Assembly: GCA_009712185.1 (NCBI GenBank) | Contig: WASQ01000018.1 | Location: forward strand, 100,998 to 164,997 | DNA length: 64,000 bases | DNA from: Telmatospirillum sp. | GTDB lineage: Bacteria; Pseudomonadota; Alphaproteobacteria; Rhodospirillales; Magnetospirillaceae | Direction of reading: 5' to 3' | Shown: positions 1-10,089 of the stretch, in pieces | Position numbering within the stretch: position 1 is the first letter of the stretch | Layout: each line of letters opens with the position of its first letter | The notes under the pieces: generated by a model | The model's input: only the letters and a program-made list of their open reading frames with translations | Told to the model about the DNA's origin: nothing | Database searches by the model: none | Position numbers and translations under genes: made by a program

Positions 1-2232
1 TTTGAGGCTGGAAAAGGCCCAGGTGGCGACGCCGACCGCCAGGGTCAGCGCGGTGAAGATGGTGGCGGTGCCGACTTCGAGGATGGCGCTTTCGATCGCC
101 TCGACGATGGGCTGCCCCCACGACAGATGAAGCTGAAGGCGGTTGTAGATGTAGAAGGCGTAATCGACGCCGATGCCGACCGCCAGGACCATCACGGGCA
201 GCGTCGCGACGGTGAGGCCGATCCGGAGTTCCTTCATGAACCAGTAGCCGATGAAGGTGGCGACGGTCAGCGGCAGGCAGCAGGCGACCACGGCGCGCGG
301 GTCGCGATAGACGGCGAAGACCAGCAGAACAATCGCGGCATAGACGTAAAGCAGCATCGGCGTTTCGCTTTTCGCGACCTCGTCATTGATCGCGGCCAGC
401 ACGCCGGCATTGCCCGACGCCAGCCGGATGGCGACGCCGGCCTGCCCGTTGGCCTGCCGGAAGGCTTTCACCTGATCGATGACATGACTGATGGTGGTGG
501 CCTTGTGGTCGGCCAGGAACAGATAGACCGCGGTCATGGAACAATCCTTGGTCATAAAACCGGGGATACGGCCGATCTCGGTGCTGAGGGCGGCGTAGTT
601 GCCGTCGTCGATCGGCACGGCGGCCATCTTGGGGTAGCCCTCGTTGTACCCCTGGTTGTAGGTCTTGAGCTGGGTGGAATAGGACGTCGCCGACAGGACG
701 CCGTCCACGGCCTGCATGGCCCAGACGAACCGGTCCTGATAGGCGCCCAGCGCGACGGTCTCGCAGGCGCCGGGTGGGGCCTCGAAGATCACGGTCAGCC
801 AGTCCAGCCCCATGTCGTAGCTGGTCGCGATATCGACCGCGTCACGGTTGAAGCGGGCCTCCGGGCGCAGCTCCGGGGCACCCGGCTCCAGGGTTCCGAC
901 CACGCGGTCGTGGCTCTGCCAGGCCGCCGCGGCGAGGACGACCAGGGTCGCCGCCACCACGAGGCCGGCCCGGTTGGGCTCCGCCAGCCGGGCGATCCGC
1001 CGCAGGAACCCGGCGCGATAGTCCAGGGTGGCGAGAACGCGTTCGGCATAATCCCGGCTGAAGGTGAAATAGGACGCGGCCACCGGCAGCATGGCAAGAT
1101 TGGTGGTGATCTTGAAAAAGATCCCGAGCGAGGCGGTGATCGCCAGTTCCCGCACCATCGGAATGGGAATCATGACCAGGGTGATGAAGGAGACGAAGGC
1201 CGTGATCAGAGCCAGCAGACCCGGTACCAGCAGGCCGGAAAAGCTGGCCCGCGCGGCCTCCATGGTGGATTTTCCCAGAGCCAGAGCGCGCAGCATGCCA
1301 TTGATCTGCTGCACGCCGTGCGACACGCCGATGGCGAACACCAGGAACGGCACCAGCACCGCCAGCGGATCGCGCCCGCGCCCCAGCAGGCGCAAAGCCC
1401 CGAACTGCCAGACCAGCGAGGTGAAGGAGGAGATGATGGCTAAAAAGGTGAATCGGACGGACCGGCAATACCAGTAGACGGAGAGCGCGGTCAGGACCAG
1501 GGCGATGGAGCAGAAGCGCAAGACGCCGGCCGCACCGTCCGCGATGTCGCCGATCTCCTTGGCGAAACCGATGATCTCCACCGTGAAAGCCCCGTCCTCG
1601 AATTTATCGCGAATGTCGCGTTCCAGCAGATGGTTGAAGGCGACATAGTCTATTTTCCGGCCGTCGGATCCGGTTTCGGCGATATCGGCCACGATCATCG
1701 CGCCCGACTGGTCATGCGACACCAGGGACCCGATGAACCCCCCCTGCACGGCGGACCGCGCGATGTCCGCGATCTCGGGCGGGGTCAGGCGCGCCGGCGT
1801 CACCGTGCCGCCGATCAGCGGGTCGGCGCGGAAGCCGTCCTCGGTGATCTCATTGACGAAGGTGTTGGGCGTCCACAGGGACTGCACGCTGGCGCGCTGC
1901 ACATTGGGCAGGAACCGTACCGCCTCCGTCACATCGTAAAGGCGGGACAATCCCTCCCGGGTCCAGATGGTGCCATGCCGGGCCTTCACCACCACGGTCA
2001 GCCGGTTGGCGCCCATGACCTCGTCCCGGTATTTGAGGAAGGTCTCGATATATTCATGGCCGGCGGGAAGCTGCTTTTCGAACCCCGCCTCCATACGGAG
2101 CTGCCAGCCGAAACACCCCATGACCACGGTGAACAGGCCCAGCCAGATGAGAAAGGGCGTGCGGAACCGGAAACAGAAATTCTCCAGGATCCGGACGGTT
2201 CTTGTCATGAGATCGGTCAGGTCAACCTTCAT
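1..2232 (-). CDS. RND/MMPL-family exporter, partial (3' end outside the window)
   Basis: The frame reads from ATG at 2232 down to base 1 without a stop, giving 744 residues; the C-terminus lies beyond the left edge. It opens with a short cytoplasmic segment, a first membrane helix (about residues 22-42), a large periplasmic loop, then a cluster of helices with sequences such as LVPFLVFAIGVSHGVQQ and, near the window edge, VMVLAVGIGVDYAFYIYN, both typical of the MMPL/RND permease fold. The two similar halves are the RND duplication. Such proteins use the proton gradient to export hydrophobic or lipid-like molecules. It is third in a unit with DUF1329 and DUF1302 proteins, 84 bases after the DUF1302 stop. 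Family call is firm; the substrate is unknown. Confidence 0.88.
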   Translation of the reverse strand, partial: MKVDLTDLMTRTVRILENFCFRFRTPFLIWLGLFTVVMGCFGWQLRMEAGFEKQLPAGHEYIETFLKYRDEVMGANRLTVVVKARHGTIWTREGLSRLYDVTEAVRFLPNVQRASVQSLWTPNTFVNEITEDGFRADPLIGGTVTPARLTPPEIADIARSAVQGGFIGSLVSHDQSGAMIVADIAETGSDGRKIDYVAFNHLLERDIRDKFEDGAFTVEIIGFAKEIGDIADGAAGVLRFCSIALVLTALSVYWYCRSVRFTFLAIISSFTSLVWQFGALRLLGRGRDPLAVLVPFLVFAIGVSHGVQQINGMLRALALGKSTMEAARASFSGLLVPGLLALITAFVSFITLVMIPIPMVRELAITASLGIFFKITTNLAMLPVAASYFTFSRDYAERVLATLDYRAGFLRRIARLAEPNRAGLVVAATLVVLAAAAWQSHDRVVGTLEPGAPELRPEARFNRDAVDIATSYDMGLDWLTVIFEAPPGACETVALGAYQDRFVWAMQAVDGVLSATSYSTQLKTYNQGYNEGYPKMAAVPIDDGNYAALSTEIGRIPGFMTKDCSMTAVYLFLADHKATTISHVIDQVKAFRQANGQAGVAIRLASGNAGVLAAINDEVAKSETPMLLYVYAAIVLLVFAVYRDPRAVVACCLPLTVATFIGYWFMKELRIGLTVATLPVMVLAVGIGVDYAFYIYNRLQLHLSWGQPIVEAIESAILEVGTATIFTALTLAVGVATWAFSSLK

Positions 2233-2316
2233 TCCGTCTTCGTCTTTCCGTTATCGGTGGCGCGAAAGGGGGCGGTCCGGCCGGCAGACTCTCCGCCGCC
2301 GGCCGGTTCCCCGGCG

Positions 2317-3948
2317 TCAGAAGTTGCGGGATGCGTAAATGCCGACGAAATCCCGGTCGCCAAGGGGTTGGTCGAACGGGCTGCCTGTGCCCCAGAACTT
2401 CGAGTAGTTGACGCCGACCTGCCAGTCCTGCGGATTCTGGGCGAAGGTCAGCGAGAAATTCGCTGATTTCGCCCCGGCCATGAACTGGGCCATGCTGTTG
2501 GGCGTGCGGCCGCTGACGGCATGGAAGAAGAAGACCTCCGGGATCACGCGCCAGCCGGGCAGGACCGTGCCATCGTAGGTCCAACTGAAATCGATATTGT
2601 ATCCCCAGGAAGTGGAGGTGCCGGTCGGCAGGCTGGGGCCGGGCAGTCCTGTCGGATTGGCCTGCGCATTGCCCCATCCAAGGCCGGCCGCGGCCACCGG
2701 AATGCCCCGGAAGGTCGGGGCGAGATCGGCGTATTTGACGCCGACCGCCTCGACGATCAGGCTCGCCTGATCGGCGCCCAGCGACCCGACGACATAGCGA
2801 TAATCGCTTTCGTCCATGGCAAGCGTGCCCGATATCGCAAGCTGGTATTTCGACTTGTCCTCGTAACAGCCACCGGTCTTCCCGGCCATCTGGCAGTCGA
2901 TAGGATTGAGGGTGACCGTGTCGCGGGGCCGGTAGGACAGTTCCGATCCGATCGCCCAGTCGCCCAGCGGGAAACTGGCGCTGAGACCGTAGAGCCGCCG
3001 GTTGGGAACGAAGACCCATTCCTGCGCGCCACTGGTGCTGAAGCCGGTGACCGGGATCTTGTCCTGATAGTTGATCAGATAGGCGCCGAGATTGAGGGAG
3101 GTTTCCTCGGGATGCCAGCGCAGCGCCATGCCATATTGCTGCGACTGGGGCTTTCTGATGTTGGCGATATTGTAGTCGTTATGTCCGGTGCCGAGGCCAT
3201 TGGTGGTCGACCAGTAGCTCCCGGTCGGCGGCAGATAGGCGCCGTTCCATTGCGCCTGATAATAGATCTCGGCATTGAGGCCGTGGCCGAGGCCGGAGGC
3301 CACGCTGACGATCGGCGCCGGCAGGATCGCCTCCTTGAGCTGGGTTCCCGGCTGCGACAGGCGCATCACGTCGATGGCATTGATCTGATTGATGCCGCCT
3401 TGCAGGAAGACGCTTTCCCCCCAGTTGATGACCTGGTTGCCGACCCGGACGCGGGCTTCCTCGCCGGCCACCTGGAAGGACTTGCTGAGCCACAGGGCGA
3501 GCAGCCGCACCTGGGTCCTGAGGTCGTCCTGGACGCTTTGGGGCATCGGCCGGCCGGTCGGGTTGGTGGCGCTGACATAGCCGCTGTTGTTGGCCGCGGT
3601 GAAGTCCTTGAGCCAACTGAACCGCCCCAGGAACTTCCATTGGTCGGGGGTCGCGACCATCAGTTCGTGGGTGCCCTTGAGATAGGTCGTGAAGGCCTGT
3701 CCGGCCTTGTAATTGAGATCACCCTGATCGCCGAGGCCACTGAAGGGGCCAAGACAGCCCTGCGGCGCGCCGGAGCCCGCGGCTCCGGCGGTGATCAACT
3801 GGCAGCTTGGACTGCGGGTACGGATGCCGGTACCCGCGCTGATGGTGGAATCGAAGCTGATGGTGGTGCCGTCGTCGTCGAAGGTCACGGCCCAGGCAGG
3901 ACGGGACAATGCGGCCACGGCAAGCAGCACGAGGTGCTTACGAAGCAT
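2317..3948 (-). CDS. DUF1302 family outer-membrane protein
   Basis: This 543-residue protein begins with a Sec signal peptide (cleavage likely after RPAWA, residue 20) and then has the aromatic- and glycine-rich, alternating pattern of an outer-membrane beta-barrel; it ends in FVGIYASRNF, with a terminal Phe typical of barrel proteins. Segments such as VGNQVINWGESVFLQGGINQ match what I recall of the DUF1302 family. The start at 3948 has an AAGGAC ribosome site about 6 bases upstream. It sits between a DUF1329 gene (34 bases upstream) and an RND exporter, a grouping seen repeatedly in Pseudomonas and relatives. A role as the outer-membrane part of an export route is inference. Confidence 0.85.
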   Translation of the reverse strand: MLRKHLVLLAVAALSRPAWAVTFDDDGTTISFDSTISAGTGIRTRSPSCQLITAGAAGSGAPQGCLGPFSGLGDQGDLNYKAGQAFTTYLKGTHELMVATPDQWKFLGRFSWLKDFTAANNSGYVSATNPTGRPMPQSVQDDLRTQVRLLALWLSKSFQVAGEEARVRVGNQVINWGESVFLQGGINQINAIDVMRLSQPGTQLKEAILPAPIVSVASGLGHGLNAEIYYQAQWNGAYLPPTGSYWSTTNGLGTGHNDYNIANIRKPQSQQYGMALRWHPEETSLNLGAYLINYQDKIPVTGFSTSGAQEWVFVPNRRLYGLSASFPLGDWAIGSELSYRPRDTVTLNPIDCQMAGKTGGCYEDKSKYQLAISGTLAMDESDYRYVVGSLGADQASLIVEAVGVKYADLAPTFRGIPVAAAGLGWGNAQANPTGLPGPSLPTGTSTSWGYNIDFSWTYDGTVLPGWRVIPEVFFFHAVSGRTPNSMAQFMAGAKSANFSLTFAQNPQDWQVGVNYSKFWGTGSPFDQPLGDRDFVGIYASRNF

Positions 3949-3982
3949 CTTCGGGTCCTTTTACGAAAGAGAAGGGCGGTGG

Positions 3983-5413
3983 TCAGCGGTCGCTGATGGC
4001 GCGCAGGTTTTCCGCGTTGTAGAAGCCGGCGCGCATGCGCGGCCCCTCTGGCTCGGTATACCATCGGGCATCCACGCCGCGTCCCAGGACCGCGTCGTCG
4101 AACAGGAAGCGGCCGTCCAGCAGCGCATATTGGGCGAAGGCCTCGACATCGCAGGCGCCCAGTTCATAGACCGGGATCAGATATCCTTCCCGCAGTTTCC
4201 AGATCGCGCCCTTGGCGTCGTAGTCCTCTGCCAGAAGAGGGGACCAGCTATCCTCATCGAGATAATAGGTCCGCCGGGGCGACACATGGCGCATGCCCTC
4301 CTTCACCGTGGCATCGACCACCCAGACGCGGTGGATCTCGTACCGGCGGATGGAGGGGGCGAGGCCGTTCGTCTGAACCAGTTCCGCCTCATTGCCGTTG
4401 ACGTCGTAAACATCGAGGGCGTTATAGGGGACGATGACGTCCTTTTTTCCGGCCAGCGTCCAGTCGAAGCGGTCGAGCGGACCGGTGAACATGATGGCCT
4501 CGTCCACCAGATAGGTGTTCTCGTACCCGACCTGCGGCGCGTCATAGGAATAGGTCGGCATGCGCCGGACCCGGCGCTGTCCGGGGAAGTAGTAATAGGC
4601 CTCCGATCCGGTCTCGTTGAAGGCGCTGGATCCGACGATGGCCTGTCCCGCCAGGGCGGAGGGCGAGAAATAGCCGAAATAGATCATGCTGTCATATTTC
4701 GGAAGATCCGCCAGCCGGTGCGATCCTTTCCCTCCCCAGGGAAAGAACAGGGTCTGTTCTTCGATGGCGCGGATCCATTCCTCGCTGCCCGGGCGGGGCG
4801 AGAGCGAGGTGTTCTCCTTTTTCCAGTCGATGCCGACGCCACGGTAGCGGAGCTTCATATTCCACATCGCCTGGGCGCCATTGTCCGGCATGGGAAAGGG
4901 GATGCCGGGAAGGACGGCGTCCGCAAGGCTCCAGCCATCGGCGCCCAGCCTGGCGATCCCGACGTTCTTTTTCGTATTGTCGGCGACGAAATCGGGCAGC
5001 CCGCAGACGCGCCGGCTGGGATAAACATCCATCCGGAATTTCGGGTCCTGCTTCAGATGAGCGATCTCGCCCGGGGTCAATAGCGCGGCGTAGCTCTGGT
5101 AATTCTCGGCAGTCACGCTGTAGAGCGGCTTGTCATCCTTGTATTTGAAGAACTCCTTGCGCGATTTCCCCCAGCTCCAGCCCGGAAGCTGGGGCGAGGA
5201 TGGCTCCAGTGCCGGAATCCGTCCCTCGGCGCCAGCCGCAGGGTCGGCGCCGGCGGCGGTCAGCCGGGTTCCGAGGGCTGCCGGGTCGGCCGCAAGGGCG
5301 GTTCCGCCCAGCAGCAGGAGGGCGGCCCCGAAGACGGTCGCGGGCCAGGACAGCCCTGTATCGGATGGGAAGGACGCACTGTTCGCGGCCCTCGCCGGTC
5401 GTCGCATCGCCAT
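3983..5413 (-). CDS. DUF1329 family periplasmic/outer-membrane-associated protein
   Basis: I place the start at 5413 (476 residues) because GGGAGAG lies 7 bases before that ATG; an in-frame upstream extension to 5503 has no good ribosome site and would bury the signal peptide. The N-terminus has a hydrophobic signal segment ending near GTALA. The body contains the DUF1329 features LPGWSWGKSRKEFFKYKDDKP, PRRTYYLDEDSW and a C-terminal YALLDGRF-type segment. DUF1329 proteins are remotely LolA/LolB-like, which suggests binding of a lipidic ligand, but no function is established here. It is the first gene of the minus-strand unit and is divergent from an AraC regulator 344 bases away. Confidence 0.85.
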   Translation of the reverse strand: MAMRRPARAANSASFPSDTGLSWPATVFGAALLLLGGTALAADPAALGTRLTAAGADPAAGAEGRIPALEPSSPQLPGWSWGKSRKEFFKYKDDKPLYSVTAENYQSYAALLTPGEIAHLKQDPKFRMDVYPSRRVCGLPDFVADNTKKNVGIARLGADGWSLADAVLPGIPFPMPDNGAQAMWNMKLRYRGVGIDWKKENTSLSPRPGSEEWIRAIEEQTLFFPWGGKGSHRLADLPKYDSMIYFGYFSPSALAGQAIVGSSAFNETGSEAYYYFPGQRRVRRMPTYSYDAPQVGYENTYLVDEAIMFTGPLDRFDWTLAGKKDVIVPYNALDVYDVNGNEAELVQTNGLAPSIRRYEIHRVWVVDATVKEGMRHVSPRRTYYLDEDSWSPLLAEDYDAKGAIWKLREGYLIPVYELGACDVEAFAQYALLDGRFLFDDAVLGRGVDARWYTEPEGPRMRAGFYNAENLRAISDR

Positions 5414-5757
5414 GGATGAACTCTCCCTTGGTTCGGACAGACCATTTGCGACAGCCGCAAACGGACAAGTCCCCGCTGTTATTCGGTGGTGCCTTCGGCA
5501 CACGCCGGATCATCTTTCTGGACGTCGTTATTGTTTGCGCACCACACGGGAAAGATGTTTTTTGTCGTGTGGTGATCGAAATATAAATTTGTTACATCTT
5601 AGCGATTGCAAGGCGATCGAACAGGACAGGTGGGGAAAATCACCGGACATTTTCGGCAACGGTTGAAGATAATACCCTTAATATCATGGGTTTATTCCTG
5701 GTGACGGTCTGGCGTTAGACTGTTTCGGTTGAGAGTTTGGAGGGGGATGACGCCGCC
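5414..5757. promoter_or_regulatory. Divergent intergenic region between the DUF1329 unit and the AraC gene
   Basis: 344 bases separate the two divergent genes. The stretch about 5520-5690 is clearly more AT-rich than its surroundings and is the likely place for both promoters and for AraC binding. I found no convincing open frame with a ribosome site and no clear direct-repeat operator by eye. Confidence 0.4.
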
Positions 5758-6891
5758 GTGCCCGATCTGCAAAAGACTCCCGTTTCGCGCGAAGTGCCGG
5801 TCGGCGGAATTGCCGCGATCCCTTCTCCTTCCCCGGGGGCGCCCCCCGCCGATGCCTGGCCGATTCCGGTGTTTCTGATCAACACGGCCGCCACGGTCCT
5901 GGCCGAACATGGCGTGCCGGCGGAGGCCCTGCTGGACGGGTTCGGGATGTCGGTCCGCGATTTGTCCGATGGCCGCTTCGTGGTGCCCTACGCCAGCTTT
6001 CTCGCCATCCTTCAGCGGGCGGTCCGGTTGAGTCCGATCGAGGACCTGGGAATCGAGGTCGGCCTCCGGGTCAAGCCCTCGCATTGGGGGGTCCTGGGGC
6101 TGGCGGTCAGCTCCTGCCGGACGCTGGGGGAGGCGCTGGAGATCGGGCAGCGTTACCACAGGGTCTCATCGACCCTGAACCGCCTGCATTTCGTGAAGAC
6201 CGACACCGAATGCTACTGGATCGCCGAGTCGCCCTGCGACCTCGGATCCGCGCTGCGGTTTTCGATGGAGGAGGAATTCCTGTCGGTGTTCCTGTCCGGG
6301 CCGCTGTTGACCGGCGGTCCGATTTCGGCCCTGCGGCTGGAACTGACCTATCCGGCCCCGGTGTATTGGCGCCGCTATGAGGAGATTTTCGGCTGTCCGG
6401 TTGTTTTCAAGGCCAAACGCAATCAGATCGTATTCGATCTCCACACCACCGCAATCCCCATGATTCAGGCCAATGAAGTGACCGCGGAGATCGCGCGCGA
6501 TCTGTGCGAGGCCTTTCTGGCCGAACACCGTTCCACCAACAGCTTCGTGATCCGCGTCCGTGAAAAAATCCTCCAGCGCGGCCATCGGTTCCCCGACATC
6601 GATGAGATGGCCCGGGACTTCGGGATGTCGAGCCGCACGCTGCGCAACCGGTTGGCGGAGCACAAGACCAGCTATCGCGATATCGTGAATTCGGTTCGTG
6701 AACAACTTGCCTGCAATTATATCCGCAACACTTCGCTTCAGCTCGATGAGATCGCCTGGCGTCTCGGTTACAGCGACAGCCGGTCCTTTCGCCGCGCCTT
6801 TTTCCAATGGACCGGCGTTCCACCCAACCAGTATCGCAAGCAGGGGGCGCTCCCCGGACCCGTGGGCATCGGATCCGGCGTCATCGGGTGA
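5758..6891 (+). CDS. AraC family transcriptional regulator (N-terminal AraC_binding-like domain)
   Basis: I choose the GTG at 5758 because GGAGGGGG lies at 5739-5746; a TTG at 5737 overlaps that ribosome site and is unlikely. The 377-residue protein has an N-terminal ligand-sensing domain of the OruR/ArgR type (PF12625-like, about residues 40-220) and a C-terminal AraC-type double helix-turn-helix (about 265-350) containing FPDIDEMARDFGMSSRTLRN and LQLDEIAWRLGYSDSRSFRR. It is divergent from the DUF1329-DUF1302-RND unit and most likely controls it, sensing the exported compound or its precursor (inference). The next gene, cyoA, starts 154 bases downstream and looks unrelated. Confidence 0.88.
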   Translation: MPDLQKTPVSREVPVGGIAAIPSPSPGAPPADAWPIPVFLINTAATVLAEHGVPAEALLDGFGMSVRDLSDGRFVVPYASFLAILQRAVRLSPIEDLGIEVGLRVKPSHWGVLGLAVSSCRTLGEALEIGQRYHRVSSTLNRLHFVKTDTECYWIAESPCDLGSALRFSMEEEFLSVFLSGPLLTGGPISALRLELTYPAPVYWRRYEEIFGCPVVFKAKRNQIVFDLHTTAIPMIQANEVTAEIARDLCEAFLAEHRSTNSFVIRVREKILQRGHRFPDIDEMARDFGMSSRTLRNRLAEHKTSYRDIVNSVREQLACNYIRNTSLQLDEIAWRLGYSDSRSFRRAFFQWTGVPPNQYRKQGALPGPVGIGSGVIG

Positions 6892-7045
6892 GGGCGGTCT
6901 TCCGGGCTTTGGTCATCGGCCGTCAGCCTCCGGGTGGCCGGCCGGATCGATAGCCAAGTCCGCCCCTGGGACATTTTGTCCAATCCCAAAAGTAGCTTGG
7001 AGCGCTTATTAAAACGCTTCTCATACTGGCTATCATGGATTGGAC

Positions 7046-8104
7046 ATGCTTGCATCGCTTGCCCGCGCGACCGCCGGGTCAACGGTCGCCACCGCGTTGC
7101 GCCGCCTGACAACGGGTGCGTTGCTGCTTGGCGTCGTCTGCGCCCTTTCCGGATGTGACTACGCGCTCATGGATCCGAAGGGGCCGATCGGCGTCCAGGA
7201 ACGGACGATCATCCTGTTCGCCACGGGGCTGATGCTGATCGTGGTGATCCCGGTGATCGCCATGACCTTCCTTTTCGCCTGGCGATATCGCGCCTCCAAC
7301 ACGACGGCCGACTACCGGCCGGACTGGGAGCATTCGAACGCCATCGAGGCCGTGGTCTGGATTGTTCCCTGCCTGATCATCGGCGCGCTGGGGACCGTCA
7401 CCTGGATCACCAGCCACACGCTCGACCCCTACCGCCCGATCGCCTCGCCGGCCCGTCCGGTTGAGGTCCAGGTCGTCTCCCTGGACTGGAAATGGCTGTT
7501 CATCTACCCCGATCTCGGGATTGCCAGTGTCAACGAATTCGCCTTTCCGAGCGGAACGCCGGTGCGCTTTCACCTGACCTCCGGCTCTGTGATGAATTCG
7601 TTCTTCGTGCCCCGCCTCGGCAGCCAGATCTACACCATGGCCGGCATGGAGACGAAACTCAGCCTGCTGGCGGACGAACCCGGCGACTATGAGGGGATGT
7701 CGGCCAATTACAGTGGCGAAGGCTTTTCCGACATGACGTTCAAGGCCCGCGCCATGACCGCTGCCGATTTCGACCGGTGGGTCGAAGGTGTGCGGTCCTC
7801 CCCCGCCATGCTGACCATGGCCGCCTATCGGGATCTGGCAAGGCCGGGGGTTGCCACTCCGGTGACGCGGTACGGGACGGTTGACGGCCGGGTCTATCAC
7901 GACGCCCTCAATAAATGCGCCGACGGTACCGCCTGCATCGATGATCGGATGGCCATGGCCGCGACCCGCGATGCCCTGGGCGACGCGGCTCTGTGCGGCC
8001 CCGGTGCGCTGGCGCGATCGCAAACGTCCGGCGCCGTCCCGCGCGTCCCGTCCCAGCAGGGCCCGAACTCCCTGGAACGCCCGTCTCCGGTACAAGGACT
8101 CTGA
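7046..8104 (+). CDS. cyoA: Cytochrome bo3 ubiquinol oxidase subunit II
   Basis: Subunit II of the proton-pumping quinol oxidase, anchored in the inner membrane. From ATG 7046 the protein has 352 residues with a lipoprotein signal ending LSGC (lipidated Cys at 37), then two membrane helices and a cupredoxin-like periplasmic domain. The segment NSFFVPRLGSQIYTMAG is nearly identical to E. coli CyoA. The CuA ligand pattern of cytochrome c oxidases is absent (YSGEGFSDM in its place), so quinol is the electron donor. No strong ribosome site is visible; a TTG at 7040 is an alternative start. First gene of cyoABCD; cyoB follows after 3 bases. Confidence 0.95.
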   Translation: MLASLARATAGSTVATALRRLTTGALLLGVVCALSGCDYALMDPKGPIGVQERTIILFATGLMLIVVIPVIAMTFLFAWRYRASNTTADYRPDWEHSNAIEAVVWIVPCLIIGALGTVTWITSHTLDPYRPIASPARPVEVQVVSLDWKWLFIYPDLGIASVNEFAFPSGTPVRFHLTSGSVMNSFFVPRLGSQIYTMAGMETKLSLLADEPGDYEGMSANYSGEGFSDMTFKARAMTAADFDRWVEGVRSSPAMLTMAAYRDLARPGVATPVTRYGTVDGRVYHDALNKCADGTACIDDRMAMAATRDALGDAALCGPGALARSQTSGAVPRVPSQQGPNSLERPSPVQGL

Positions 8105-8107
8105 CCC

Positions 8108-10081
8108 ATGTTCGGTAAACTCACCCTCGACGCCATTCCGTTCCATCAGCCCATCATCATGGGCACGCTGGCCTGTGTCGGGCTGGGTGGCATCGTCCTT
8201 CTGGCGCTGATCACCCGGTTCCGCCTGTGGCGGCCGTTGTGGACACGGTGGCTGACCTCGGTCGATCACAAGGCCATCGGCATCATGTACATCATCCTCG
8301 CCATGGTCATGCTGATGCGCGGCTTCGCCGACGCCCTGATGATGCGGTCCCAGCAGGCACTGGCCTCGGTGGGCGGTGCCGCCGGCTATCTGCCGCCCGA
8401 ACATTACGACCAGATCTTCACGGCGCACGGCGTCATCATGATCTTCTTCATGGCGATGCCTTTCATCGTCGGGCTGATGAATCTGGTGGTGCCGCTTCAG
8501 ATCGGCGCCCGCGACGTGGCCTTTCCCTATCTCAACAATCTGAGCCTGTGGCTGACCGCCGCCGGGGCCGTGCTGATCAATCTCTCGCTTGGGGTGGGCG
8601 AGTTCGCGCGCACCGGCTGGCTTGCCTACCCGCCGCTGTCAGAGGCCGCCTACAGCCCCGGCGTCGGCGTCGATTACTATCTCTGGAGCCTTCAGATCTC
8701 GGGTCTGGGGACACTGCTGGCGGGCATCAACATGATCACCACGATCCTGAAGATGCGGGCTCCCGGCATGACGATGATGAGAATGCCGGTTTTCACCTGG
8801 ACGTCGCTTTGCGCGAACATGCTGATCGTCGCCGCCTTTCCTATTCTGACGGCGACCCTCGCCATGCTGTCGCTCGACCGGTATCTCGGGATGCATTTCT
8901 TCACCAATGACGGCGGCGGCAACCCGATGATGTATGTGAACCTGATCTGGGCCTGGGGCCATCCGGAGGTTTACATTCTGGTCCTGCCCTGTTTCGGGAT
9001 TTTCTCCGAGGTGGTGGCGACCTTCTCCAGCAAGCGCCTGTTCGGCTACAAGTCGATGGTCTATGCCACCGTCTGCATCACCGTGCTGTCCTTCCTGGTG
9101 TGGCTGCACCACTTCTTCACCATGGGCTCGGGCGCCAATGTGAACGCCTTTTTCGGGATCACGACCATGATCATTTCGATCCCGACCGGCGTGAAAATCT
9201 TCAACTGGCTGTTCACCATGTACCGGGGCCGGGTGCAGTTCACCCCCCCGATCCTGTGGACCATGGGATTCCTGGTGACCTTCACCATCGGCGGCATGAC
9301 GGGGGTTCTGACCGCCGTTCCGCCGGCCGACTTCGTGCTGCACAACAGCCTGTTCCTGATCGCCCACTTCCATAACGCCATCATCGGCGGCGTGGTCTTC
9401 GGCTGCATGGCCGGGTTCAACTACTGGTTCCCCAAGGCATTCGGTTTCCGCCTCGACGAGCGTCTGGGCAAGGTGTCTTTCTGGTGCTGGCTGACCGGGT
9501 TCTACCTGGCGTTCATGCCCCTTTACGCCCTGGGCCTGATGGGCATGACGCGGCGTCTCAATCACGTCGACAATCCGGTGTGGCACGTCTATCTGCTGGT
9601 CGCGATGGCCGGCGCGCTGGTGATCTTCTGCGGCATCCTGGCGCAGATCGCACAAATCGCCGTCAGCATCCGCAATCGGAAGGCGCTGGCCGACCTGACC
9701 GGCGACCCATGGAACGCCCGGACGCTGGAATGGTCGGTATCCTCGCCGGCGCCGTTCTACAACTTTGCCGAGACCCCCAGGGTCTCCGGCCGCGACAGCT
9801 TCTGGGAGGCCAAGGTGACGGGCGAGGCCTATCGTCCGCCGGCCCGCTATGGCGCGATTCATATGCCCAGCAATACCGGCACCGGTGTGATCCTGAGCGC
9901 CTTTGCAACGGTCCTGGGATTCGCGCTGGTCTGGCAGATCTGGTGGCTGGCCATCGTCGCCCTGGCAGGGGCGATCGTCGTGACGATCGTCCATTCCTTT
10001 AATGAGAATCGCGCCTATTCCGTGCCCGGAGATGTTGTGGCACGGACCGAAAGCGCGTTCCAACAGCAACTCACGGCGTGA
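8108..10081 (+). CDS. cyoB: Cytochrome bo3 ubiquinol oxidase subunit I
   Basis: Catalytic subunit carrying hemes b and o3 and CuB, reducing oxygen to water and pumping protons. The 657 residues align closely with E. coli CyoB from the start ([15 protein letters not shown]) onward. Visible hallmarks are [19 protein letters not shown], the low-spin heme region [15 protein letters not shown], the CuB His-Tyr motif [14 protein letters not shown], the [19 protein letters not shown] pair of CuB histidines, and the high-spin heme region [16 protein letters not shown]. Start ATG 8108 follows cyoA by 3 bases, so the two are probably translationally coupled. No sign of truncation. Confidence 0.97.
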   Translation: MFGKLTLDAIPFHQPIIMGTLACVGLGGIVLLALITRFRLWRPLWTRWLTSVDHKAIGIMYIILAMVMLMRGFADALMMRSQQALASVGGAAGYLPPEHYDQIFTAHGVIMIFFMAMPFIVGLMNLVVPLQIGARDVAFPYLNNLSLWLTAAGAVLINLSLGVGEFARTGWLAYPPLSEAAYSPGVGVDYYLWSLQISGLGTLLAGINMITTILKMRAPGMTMMRMPVFTWTSLCANMLIVAAFPILTATLAMLSLDRYLGMHFFTNDGGGNPMMYVNLIWAWGHPEVYILVLPCFGIFSEVVATFSSKRLFGYKSMVYATVCITVLSFLVWLHHFFTMGSGANVNAFFGITTMIISIPTGVKIFNWLFTMYRGRVQFTPPILWTMGFLVTFTIGGMTGVLTAVPPADFVLHNSLFLIAHFHNAIIGGVVFGCMAGFNYWFPKAFGFRLDERLGKVSFWCWLTGFYLAFMPLYALGLMGMTRRLNHVDNPVWHVYLLVAMAGALVIFCGILAQIAQIAVSIRNRKALADLTGDPWNARTLEWSVSSPAPFYNFAETPRVSGRDSFWEAKVTGEAYRPPARYGAIHMPSNTGTGVILSAFATVLGFALVWQIWWLAIVALAGAIVVTIVHSFNENRAYSVPGDVVARTESAFQQQLTA

Positions 10082-10089
10082 GGTGTGAC

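Noticed and set aside
2521..3996. 491-residue open frame antisense to the DUF1302 gene
   Set aside because: Mirror of a real gene in high-GC DNA; no ribosome site, no domain, charged low-complexity product.
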